A DNA stretch of 64,000 bases from Texcoconibacillus texcoconensis (GTDB lineage: Bacteria > Bacillota > Bacilli > Bacillales > Salisediminibacteriaceae): positions 191,219 to 255,218 of the forward strand of contig NZ_JACHHB010000002.1 of the NCBI RefSeq assembly GCF_014202575.1. The letters are read 5' to 3'. The position numbers and the translations under genes are program-made. Shown here one piece after another: positions 54,143 through 61,454 of this stretch (within the stretch, counting starts at the first letter, position 1; the number at the start of each line of letters is the position of its first letter). The notes under the pieces were generated by a model. The model made no database searches. It saw only the letters and a list, made by a program, of their open reading frames with translations, and was not told the DNA's origin.

Positions 54143-55344
54143 CTAAAAGAACGAAACAAATTTGGCTCATTGTCGGAATTTTATTTGTCGCATTTAATTT
54201 AAGACCTGCCATCATGGCTGTCGGACCACTTGTCCCATTGATTAGAGAAGACACAGGTGTTTCGAACAGTTTTGCTGGTATGTTAACGACGATACCGCTC
54301 CTTTCCTTTGCGGTATTCTCTCTTGTCGCACCTAAGCTTAGCATTCGTTTTGGTATTAGCATCACCATATTTGCTGCACTTTTGACACTGTTTATAGGAA
54401 TTATTCTTCGATCGCTAGAAGTTATCCCAGCTTTATTAATCGGTACAATCCTCATCGGAACAGGAATCGCTATTTGTAATGTGCTTCTACCTAGTATTAT
54501 TAAACTCACTTTTCCTTACAGGATTGGGATTATGACAAGTTTATACACAGCGGCGATGGGTATTTTTGCAAGTCTTTCCGCTGGCATTAGCGTTCCCCTT
54601 GCAGAAGAAGTCGGATTAGGTTGGTCTAACGCTCTGGCTGTCTGGGGCATCATCGCCCTTCTTGCGATGTTTTTTTGGATTCCACAAATGCGAAGTGATA
54701 AAGGGGCTTCGTCTCAACAAACATCCAATGCGACACCGCGTTCCATTTGGAAGGAGCCGCTTGCTTGGTATGTCACTTTATTTATGGGTTTTCAATCATT
54801 CTTATTTTATAACGTAATCGCATGGCTGCCGAATGTTCTACACTCCCTCGGATTAACCTTGACATTAGCAGGCTGGATGATGTTTTGGATGCAAATTCTT
54901 TCTATTCCAGGCAACTTTGCAGTACCAATCATTGCATCAAAAACCAAAAACGAAAAGCCGATTGTCGCTGCCGTTTGTTCACTGTACCTAGTCAGCTTTA
55001 GTGGACTACTATTAACCACGAACCCAACGCTCGTTATCATTTTTGTACTTGTTTTAGGTTTTGCACAAGGCATGGCATTTAGCCTCGCACTCACTCTTTT
55101 GGGCTTACGTGCACCTACACCTGAAGATTCTTCACGCCTGTCAGGGATGGCCCAATCATTCGGTTACTTAGTCGCCTCAGTCGGACCTGTTTTAATGGGG
55201 ACATTGTATGACCTTTTTCAAACGTGGCAACCATTCCTTATCACATTATTTGCTGTGAATATCGTCATCTTCACTTTTGGATGGCGGGCTGGAGAAGATC
55301 GCCATGTCTTTGAGGAAAAAAGAAGTCCAGCAAAAGAAGCATAG
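54139..55344 (+). CDS. MFS transporter, CynX/NimT type
   Basis: 401 aa, 12 transmembrane helices. The N-terminal FNLRPAIMAVGPLVPLIREDTGVS signature is typical of the CynX/NimT (cyanate / 2-nitroimidazole) group. The C-terminal half has APTPEDSSRLSGMAQSFGYLVASVGPVLMG, also typical. It probably exports or imports a small organic anion. The TTG start has GAAGGGC upstream and overlaps a short upstream frame. No regulator gene is adjacent. Confidence 0.9.
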   Translation: MTKRTKQIWLIVGILFVAFNLRPAIMAVGPLVPLIREDTGVSNSFAGMLTTIPLLSFAVFSLVAPKLSIRFGISITIFAALLTLFIGIILRSLEVIPALLIGTILIGTGIAICNVLLPSIIKLTFPYRIGIMTSLYTAAMGIFASLSAGISVPLAEEVGLGWSNALAVWGIIALLAMFFWIPQMRSDKGASSQQTSNATPRSIWKEPLAWYVTLFMGFQSFLFYNVIAWLPNVLHSLGLTLTLAGWMMFWMQILSIPGNFAVPIIASKTKNEKPIVAAVCSLYLVSFSGLLLTTNPTLVIIFVLVLGFAQGMAFSLALTLLGLRAPTPEDSSRLSGMAQSFGYLVASVGPVLMGTLYDLFQTWQPFLITLFAVNIVIFTFGWRAGEDRHVFEEKRSPAKEA

Positions 55345-55484
55345 ATCATCAAAGTAACAGGTTTATTTGTGAGGCAAAATCGTAAATCGCAGACCAAATG
55401 ACAGTATTATTCATAATTAATATTCGACAATTTTATCAGCCGATTCAGCTTACTCGGTTTTTAGCACAACTCGGCACCCTCTTT

Positions 55485-55815
55485 CCTCTGCAAACTGTCC
55501 GAATGACACTTGGCTTCGGACAACTTTTCACTTTTTCCTCTGCAAACTGTCCGAATAACACTTGGCTTCGGACAACTTTTCTCCTTTTCCTCTGCAAACT
55601 GTCCGAATAACACTTGGCTTCGGACAACTTTTCCCCTTTTCCTCTGCAAATTGTCCGAATAACACTTGGCTTCGGACAACTTTTCACCTTTTCCTCTGCA
55701 AACTGTCCGAATAACACTTGGCTTCGGACAACTTTTCACCTTTTCCTCTGCAAACTGTCCGAATGAACCTTGCTTTCGGACAGTTCTACCGCTTTTCATC
55801 CTCACACTGTCCGAA
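55485..55815. repeat. 52-bp tandem repeat array with a hairpin per unit
   Basis: Six units starting at 55485, 55537, 55589, 55641, 55693 and 55745, exactly 52 bp apart, nearly identical. Each has CCTCTGCAAACTGTCCGAA, a spacer AtaacacttggC and TTCGGACAACTTTTC, so TGTCCGAA pairs with TTCGGACA. As 52 is not a multiple of three, all minus-strand frames read FAEEK-like repeats; none is a gene. The last unit is diverged. Confidence 0.96.
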
Positions 55816-55863
55816 TAACATAAACTTACAAAGAACTGAAACGTAAGCAGTCAAGCAACGATC

Positions 55864-56388
55864 TTACGCAAAGTAAGAGAATATATCATCTAGCGCCCCA
55901 CCACTCCACAAATACAACCCAACAACAAAAAAGAATAAACCTTGCAACGCAAAAACAAATCCCCAAATAAACGAAGGTATAAAAGTAGAGCGCGCTAATA
56001 TTGTCGCATCCCCAGCACGATCACCACTTTTCACACTTAATACGAAAATAATTAAAGAACCTGTAAATGCCTGAATCCATACAATAATCACGACCGCTTG
56101 AATGAGCAAAGAAAACCATTCATCATAGCCTTGCGCTTTTAACCACGCCAACCCTACAAATGAAATCACTACCCACAACCAACCAACAAGATTGCGCACC
56201 CATAACAAACCATTTATCAATAAAAGAACGCCCAATACCGCCGCAGCATATAACACATAATCATTCACAACCGCCCAAACCCCAGACACACTCACCACAG
56301 ACGCAAATGGGTACCCCGCAAAACTCGTTAACACTTGCCCTAACCAAAACGAATGAGCCGTTTCCGCTACCCCTTCACCTCTTAACAT
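55864..56388 (-). CDS. Hypothetical membrane protein (Yip1-like layout)
   Basis: 174 aa, about five transmembrane helices, few charges, long loop VKSGDRAGDATILARSTF. The layout recalls Yip1/DUF1282-type small membrane proteins, but I recognise no diagnostic motif. ATG 56388 lacks a clear ribosome site, so the start is doubtful. It follows the GNAT gene in the opposite-end order on the same strand (18-bp gap) and may be co-transcribed with it. Confidence 0.62.
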   Translation of the reverse strand: MLRGEGVAETAHSFWLGQVLTSFAGYPFASVVSVSGVWAVVNDYVLYAAAVLGVLLLINGLLWVRNLVGWLWVVISFVGLAWLKAQGYDEWFSLLIQAVVIIVWIQAFTGSLIIFVLSVKSGDRAGDATILARSTFIPSFIWGFVFALQGLFFFVVGLYLWSGGALDDIFSYFA

Positions 56389-56406
56389 TTAAGTTATTAT
56401 CAAAGA

Positions 56407-56811
56407 TCACGAACTTTCCATGATGACGTATTCTATACCTGACTTTTCAAAAGTACAATTCGTTACTTGTAAACCAAACTTTTCGTAGAAAGCACTCTTA
56501 TCGATTCGCGCATTGCACCAAAGTTTTTTGACCCCGAGACGACTCGCCTCATCGAATACATATTGCAAGAGTTTTGTCCCATAACCTTTTCCTTGATATT
56601 CTTTTAGCGTAGCGAACTTTCGAAACTGTGCCTTCTCACCATTTGGAAACAATGAAACGACCGAGACTAGCACCCCATCTATGTAAAGCCCATAATGGAA
56701 ACCTTCGTCGTCATCTTTTAACTTAATATACTCATAATCTTTATCTGGCCACATAACGACATGTCGAATGTCCCACGCTTGCTGTTTACTGATCTTTTTT
56801 ATCTCCATCAT
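56407..56811 (-). CDS. GNAT-family N-acetyltransferase
   Basis: 134 aa. The acetyl-CoA-binding motif A is clear: RKFATLKEYQGKGYGTKLLQYVFDEA (Q/RxxGxG/A), followed by KKLWCNARIDKSAFYEKFGLQ. Size and pattern fit a small ElaA/YitI-like acetyltransferase. Substrate unknown. AGAGGAGG lies 10 nt before the tandem ATG start. Confidence 0.9.
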   Translation of the reverse strand: MMEIKKISKQQAWDIRHVVMWPDKDYEYIKLKDDDEGFHYGLYIDGVLVSVVSLFPNGEKAQFRKFATLKEYQGKGYGTKLLQYVFDEASRLGVKKLWCNARIDKSAFYEKFGLQVTNCTFEKSGIEYVIMESS

Positions 56812-56882
56812 TTAATGATGTCCTCCTCTAAATGTCTACTATATAAGTATATCTATCAAAACACCATTTCAGACAATTTTAA

Positions 56883-56920
56883 AACGAAAAAAGCAGGTTC
56901 CTATTAATAGCGAACCTACT
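56883..56920 (-). terminator. Terminator of the CapA-like gene
   Basis: AGCAGGTTC (56892-56900) pairs with GAACCTACT (56912-56920), with one mismatch; minus-strand TTTTTTCGTTTT follows. Confidence 0.85.
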
Positions 56921-56938
56921 CACAAATGATTAGTTTTA

Positions 56939-58090
56939 TTAAGACAAAGGATCAATATGATTTCCGTTGATCGTGACACCAAATGACCGCTCTTCAAGGG
57001 AACGCATTAACGCTACTTGCTCCTCTTCTTCTCGTTTAATAATTTGATCACCCTCGATCCACCACGGATTGAAACTCATATTCACATCTCCGTTATGTAA
57101 TTCAATGTTTAATAGACCCGTTTCAGCAGTTGGACCTTCTACATAATTCGGAAACAAGAAGTTGCCGATCGAATAGGCGACAGGTTGTTCATCAAAGAAT
57201 TCAAATCCTTGCAACACGTGAGGATGCGCACCAACGACTGCATCAGCGCCAGCATTCACCATGTTTTCAGCATAATTTCTTGTTTCATCTTCTGGATATA
57301 ATTCCCCTTCATTTCCCCAATGCATATAGACAAGGACATAATCAGATTCTTCTTCCGCTTCTTCAATCAAATTGATGACACGGTCTTCCTGGTAGCCACT
57401 TGCTAAACCTGGCTTATCTGGACCGGCATACCAAGTCGTTGTTGGCAACACTTGCGAAAACGCTAATAAATGGATCGTCTCTCCATTGATTTCGATTGTT
57501 TGCGCAGCGTAGGCTTCTTCTGCATTTTTTCCCGCACCTGCATAATCAAGGGAAAAACTGTCGAGCGCATGAATCGTGTCCATCAACCCTTCTTCTCGAT
57601 AATCCATTGTATGGTTGTTTGCAAGCGAGACAAAATCAAAGCCTGCGTTCGTGATTCCTTGTAAATTTTCAGGATCTGTTTTAAAGTTAAAAGAATTTTC
57701 ATAAGGTTTATCGTATGGTTTTTCGGAATCTGTTACAGCCGTTTCTAAGTTCGCAATTGCATAATCAGCTTCAGAAACGGCCTCGCTAATATACTCAAAA
57801 GGATAGTCAGGACCATGTTCCTCGATCGTATGTTCTAGCGACCACTCAAACATTATATCCCCAGCAAATACGATGTTAATAGGTTCATCGTTTTCATCTT
57901 GAGTGTTCTCATCTTTATTGCCATCTTCAGTTAACTCATCCCGTGCGCCTTCTTGATTTTCTTGATCTTCCCTACTTTCATCATCTGTTTCAACAAATCC
58001 TTTCGTTGGTCCACTCGTCTCTTCCTCAGCATTTCCACAACCGGAAGTTAAGAGACACATCGCCCCTGCTGCATATAACATTTTCATCAT
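56939..58090 (-). CDS. CapA-family lipoprotein (poly-gamma-glutamate biosynthesis-type phosphoesterase fold)
   Basis: About 383 aa. Signal peptide with lipobox LLTSGC, an extremely acidic linker (about 22-68), then the CapA fold: AGDIMFEWSLE, NLETAVTD, SLANNHTMDYREEG, YMHWGNE and GAHPHVLQG supply metal-binding Asp, Asn and His residues. CapA supports export or anchoring of gamma-polyglutamate in Bacillus; no capB or capC gene is adjacent, so the role here may differ. The start is uncertain: ATG 58090, 58117 and 58177 are in frame. I chose 58090 as it gives a normal-length signal peptide. Confidence 0.88.
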   Translation of the reverse strand: MMKMLYAAGAMCLLTSGCGNAEEETSGPTKGFVETDDESREDQENQEGARDELTEDGNKDENTQDENDEPINIVFAGDIMFEWSLEHTIEEHGPDYPFEYISEAVSEADYAIANLETAVTDSEKPYDKPYENSFNFKTDPENLQGITNAGFDFVSLANNHTMDYREEGLMDTIHALDSFSLDYAGAGKNAEEAYAAQTIEINGETIHLLAFSQVLPTTTWYAGPDKPGLASGYQEDRVINLIEEAEEESDYVLVYMHWGNEGELYPEDETRNYAENMVNAGADAVVGAHPHVLQGFEFFDEQPVAYSIGNFLFPNYVEGPTAETGLLNIELHNGDVNMSFNPWWIEGDQIIKREEEEQVALMRSLEERSFGVTINGNHIDPLS

Positions 58091-58336
58091 CTTCTCACGC
58101 ACTCCATCTCTAAACATATTCATTTTTACTACTGAAGAGGACCCCTCTATAAACGAGGAGCCCTGAATTGATTTCACGTTATAAAAGATTTTTTATTCAG
58201 AACTTCAAAAGTTGAAAAATTTATGACATGAAACGGATCCATTATATCAAAAAAATAAACTTGAGTTTAGTGTTTTTTACATTTTTTGTTTCCTTTCCGT
58301 ACAACAGTACAAATCATCTTAACGACAATAAGAGGA

Positions 58337-58546
58337 TTACCCCTCTATCACTCTCGCCACATTTTGACCGCACGTTTGGCATTGCCCTTTAAGCACAACA
58401 CCTAATTCATCATCATGTATATCATATTTCACTATTCGTGTCGCATCTGCGCAATTTAAACAAAAAACATTGTTCAAAAGCCTTTGACGCATGTCCTTAG
58501 AAATATTCGCCCATTTTCTCGCTGCATTTATATCTGATACTGACAT
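58337..58546 (-). CDS. Small zinc-ribbon-like protein
   Basis: 69 aa. Two Cys-x2-Cys pairs (CLNCADA and CQTCGQN) 28 residues apart suggest a zinc ribbon. A helical N-terminus (SDINAARKWANISKDMRQRLLNN) precedes it. Family not recognised. AAGGGGGAATAGG before ATG 58546 fixes the start; the longer frame from 58627 has no site. Confidence 0.8.
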   Translation of the reverse strand: MSVSDINAARKWANISKDMRQRLLNNVFCLNCADATRIVKYDIHDDELGVVLKGQCQTCGQNVARVIEG

Positions 58547-58729
58547 TTTCCTATTCCCCCTTGTCAACTTTTTATTGGATTTTTTCTTAGAGCCATTCAG
58601 GTTCGTTTTATCAATTAACGGCATCAATGTCCACGCCTCATAAGTTCCTGGTTATTTTACTTTTCAACTTTTATCCGCTAGCCGAATGAGATATACTAAA
58701 CCAACAGCTAAGAGAAAGGATGAGTCACA

Positions 58730-59245
58730 ATCGAACAAAAGTCATGTAAAGAATCAAAAGTCATTAAGACAAGTCGTGTTTTTCCTGAAGATACAAATAA
58801 CCATAATACGTTATTTGGCGGAAAGTTGATGCGAGACATTGACGATGTCGCTTCGATATCAGCCGCTCGACATTCCCGTCAAGAGTGCGTCACCGCATCG
58901 ACAGACAGTGTTGACTTCCTCGATCCGATTAGGCAAACCGATTCCGTTTGTCTTGAATCACACGTTACTTGGACAGGACGTAGCTCAATGGAAGTCTTCG
59001 TTAAAGTTATTGCCGAAGATTTAATGACAGGTGACCGCCGCATCTCAGCAACAAGTTTCCTCACCTTCGTTGCTTTAAAACAAGACGGAAAACCAGCTAA
59101 TGTTCCAGCTGTCATTCCTGAATCTGAAGAGGAAATTTATTTACATAAGACAGCACCAGCACGTATGAAAATGAGACAAGAACGCCGTGAACACAGTAAA
59201 GAAATGGTTCAATTATTAAGCGACTTGAAACCTTGGGATCTTTAA
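58730..59245 (+). CDS. Acyl-CoA thioesterase, YkhA type, apparent ATC start
   Basis: 171-aa hotdog-fold thioesterase. Family motifs are TNNHNTLFGGKLMRDIDDVASISAARHSR (about 25-53), VTASTDSVDFLDPIR, LESHVTWTGRSSMEVFVKVIAEDL and ATSFLTFVA. The conserved N-terminus (EQKSCKESKVIKTSRVFPEDTNNHNTLFGG) lies upstream of every ATG, GTG or TTG that keeps the frame. The frame is closed by TGA 9 bases before an ATC codon at 58730, which takes the place of the ATG in homologues (M-EQ-SCK). AAAGGATGA lies at the right distance. So initiation is at ATC, or the start codon is mutated or misread. The TTG at 58826 would delete the LFGG active-site motif. Confidence 0.85.
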   Translation: MEQKSCKESKVIKTSRVFPEDTNNHNTLFGGKLMRDIDDVASISAARHSRQECVTASTDSVDFLDPIRQTDSVCLESHVTWTGRSSMEVFVKVIAEDLMTGDRRISATSFLTFVALKQDGKPANVPAVIPESEEEIYLHKTAPARMKMRQERREHSKEMVQLLSDLKPWDL

Positions 59246-59279
59246 TCATATTTGATAAAGCGACAATGAATATTAAAAG

Positions 59280-59319
59280 AACCAACTGTGATCTTTCATG
59301 ACACAGTTGGTTTTCTATT
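59280..59319. terminator. Terminator between the thioesterase and HAD genes
   Basis: AACCAACTGTG and CACAGTTGGTT form a perfect 11-bp stem followed by TTCTATTT on the plus strand. Confidence 0.9.
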
Positions 59320-59337
59320 TGGTCAACCAAAGATGGG

Positions 59338-60132
59338 TTATGAACGCTGGAGCAATCCAACCATTTCAAGACCATGTACAATCCCGTTTTCCTGGACGGG
59401 TTTTGTTACATACTTGGAAACAGACTTCACTTCATCTGCAGCATTGCCCATTGCAACGCTATTTTTCACTGTTGAGAGCATTTCAATATCATTTAAACCA
59501 TCACCAAATGCATATTGTTGTTCTGCAGAGAAACCTAACTTTTCAACGATTTTTTCAATCCCTTTCGCTTTTGATCCACCTTGTGGAAGAATATCAACGG
59601 ACACTGGATGCCATCTGATAAAATCAAAATCTTTAAACACTTGCTCGTACTGCTTCTCTTCTCCTTCAGGACAGAAAAGAAGGGATTGATATAAGTCGCG
59701 CTCTTGGTAATAATGTGGGTCGTGTGTCGGGAACATATCGATTTTTAGTGTACTCATACTTTCATGAATATAATCGTGTTCTGGTACATTTGATTTCATG
59801 TCTTCATGGTCCATAAAGACGATTGGATGGTCGTTTTGTAGTGCTGTTTCGGTTAATTTCTCTAGGGATGTTAAGTTTAATGAGTTTGCATAGACAACTT
59901 CGCCGTTTAACACGACGTATTGACCGTTATAGCTAACAAAAGTATCGATTTCTAGTTCATTTCGCAGCTCTTCAAACATAAATGGGGCTCTTCCTGTTGC
60001 AATGGCGACTTCGTGACCGGCTTTTTTCAAGTCAAAAATCGCTTGTTTTGTTTCGGTTGGTAATTCTTTTTCGTGAGTAAGTAATGTTCCATCAATATCA
60101 AAGAAAATAACGCTTCGTTCTGACAATTTCAT
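59338..60132 (-). CDS. Cof-type HAD phosphatase
   Basis: 264 aa. Motif I FFDIDGTLL with nucleophile D12 and acid D14, motif II ATGRAP, motif III Lys in SKAKGIEKI, motif IV FGDGLNDIEML. The C2B cap lies between motifs II and III. Members dephosphorylate sugar phosphates, FMN or pyridoxal phosphate. It lies directly downstream of the LacI-family gene (44-bp gap, same strand) and is probably co-transcribed, suggesting a sugar-phosphate role. Confidence 0.93.
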   Translation of the reverse strand: MKLSERSVIFFDIDGTLLTHEKELPTETKQAIFDLKKAGHEVAIATGRAPFMFEELRNELEIDTFVSYNGQYVVLNGEVVYANSLNLTSLEKLTETALQNDHPIVFMDHEDMKSNVPEHDYIHESMSTLKIDMFPTHDPHYYQERDLYQSLLFCPEGEEKQYEQVFKDFDFIRWHPVSVDILPQGGSKAKGIEKIVEKLGFSAEQQYAFGDGLNDIEMLSTVKNSVAMGNAADEVKSVSKYVTKPVQENGIVHGLEMVGLLQRS

Positions 60133-60176
60133 TCCAACTTTCTACTGTTTTATGTGGTATCATGCTAGCAAAAACA

Positions 60177-61142
60177 TCAATTTGTTGTGCTTCTTTCTAT
60201 AAACGTAGCCGACACTTCTTGATGAGCCTTTTCCCAACCATTGAGTGCCTGCAGGAAAAGGTTTTTCCCGATTTCAAGATGAGGAATTTCGATCGTTGTA
60301 ATATCCATCATGCCTGCGATCGGTTGATTATCAAAGCCGATCAATGCTAAATCGTCTGGGATTTCAATGCCTTCCTTTTGACAACAGGTCATGATCCCAG
60401 CGGCGACTTGATCACTCGTCACTAATAATGCAGTCGGTGGCGAACTCATCTGTTTGATTTGTTTGACGACTTTGGCGCCATCCTCAAAGTAAAGACATTC
60501 ATCAATAATATAATCTAAACGGTATGGCAAATCATATTGGTTAAGAAAATCTGTATAAGCTAATGCTCGACCACGGCTATTTGTCCCTTGTCTTCTTCCA
60601 ATGCAATATCCAATTTGCATATGCCCTTGATGATACAACAAATTCAATGCTTTAAAAAAGACATCATAGTGGTTAACATACGTCGATGAAACGGGTTTTC
60701 CGGTCATGTTTTCACAAAACACAATCGGTCCAAATGATAAATATTCTTCGATCGTTGACCAATCACACGATCGGGAACAGAAGATTAAAGCATCGATTTG
60801 CTTTTGTCTTAACATTTGTAAGGCTTCTATTTCTCTGCTTTCCATGTAGCTTGTCTGAAACAAGACGAGCTTATAATTGTGTGCTAATGCTTCATTGGCA
60901 ATCCCTTTTAATAATAGAGCAAAATAAGGGTGGTCTGAAAACGGAAGAACAACGCCGAGCAGACGCGTCTTCCCTTTGCTTAAATGAACGGCATTAATAT
61001 TTTGCTGATAATTACTGGATTCTATCGCCTCTAATACTGCTTGTCTCTTTTCTTCACTAACATATGGGTGATGATTGATGACACGTGATACCGTTGCTAC
61101 AGATACACCCGCCATTTGTGCCAAGTCCTTAATATTTGTCAT
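60177..61142 (-). CDS. LacI-family transcriptional regulator
   Basis: 321 aa. N-terminal helix-turn-helix NIKDLAQMAGVSVATVSRVINHHPYVSEEKRQAVLEAI and hinge, then a periplasmic-binding-type effector domain (LLGVVLPFSDHPYFALLLKGI; IGFDNQPIAGMMDITTIEIP). It resembles CcpA/DegA-like repressors of the family but no linked sugar operon is present. ATG 61142 has AAAGGTGA 5 nt upstream. A likely operator, TGAAACGCGTTACA, lies 232 bp upstream (61374). Confidence 0.93.
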   Translation of the reverse strand: MTNIKDLAQMAGVSVATVSRVINHHPYVSEEKRQAVLEAIESSNYQQNINAVHLSKGKTRLLGVVLPFSDHPYFALLLKGIANEALAHNYKLVLFQTSYMESREIEALQMLRQKQIDALIFCSRSCDWSTIEEYLSFGPIVFCENMTGKPVSSTYVNHYDVFFKALNLLYHQGHMQIGYCIGRRQGTNSRGRALAYTDFLNQYDLPYRLDYIIDECLYFEDGAKVVKQIKQMSSPPTALLVTSDQVAAGIMTCCQKEGIEIPDDLALIGFDNQPIAGMMDITTIEIPHLEIGKNLFLQALNGWEKAHQEVSATFIERSTTN

Positions 61143-61373
61143 ATTCTTCACCTTTTAAAGAAACATCAAACACCATTATCATAACATGTCGTTTACAGTA
61201 ATGAATGGATGACTACATGAAAAAGTCATCAAATGAACGCATCGGTTTTACTTTCGTTGACTGTCCCGATGACTTCAAACAACAATATGCCCCTAAATAG
61301 ATGATGATACAGAGAACAATGATGACAAACATCGCCTTCGCCTCACTTCCCGCTTTTCTTTTATTTTACATTG

Positions 61374-61387
61374 TGAAACGCGTTACA
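61374..61387. promoter_or_regulatory. Operator-like palindrome TGAAACGCGTTACA
   Basis: One mismatch from the perfect palindrome at 53695-53708. It lies between the LacI-family gene and the LysM gene terminator, so autoregulation is possible. Confidence 0.45.
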
Positions 61388-61401
61388 TATCAAGGGGTTA
61401 C

Positions 61402-61447
61402 AGTAAAAAGCTGCCTAAAATGTCTGTTAACAACATCTAGGCAGCTT
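61402..61447 (-). terminator. Terminator of the LysM gene
   Basis: AAGCTGCCTA (61408-61417) pairs with TAGGCAGCTT (61438-61447), with inner pairing of ACAT; minus-strand TTTTTACTG follows. Confidence 0.9.
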
Positions 61448-61454
61448 CCCTTTA

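Noticed and set aside
55485-55815. CRISPR array with 52-bp period
   Set aside because: The whole 52-bp unit is repeated, including the part that would be the spacer.
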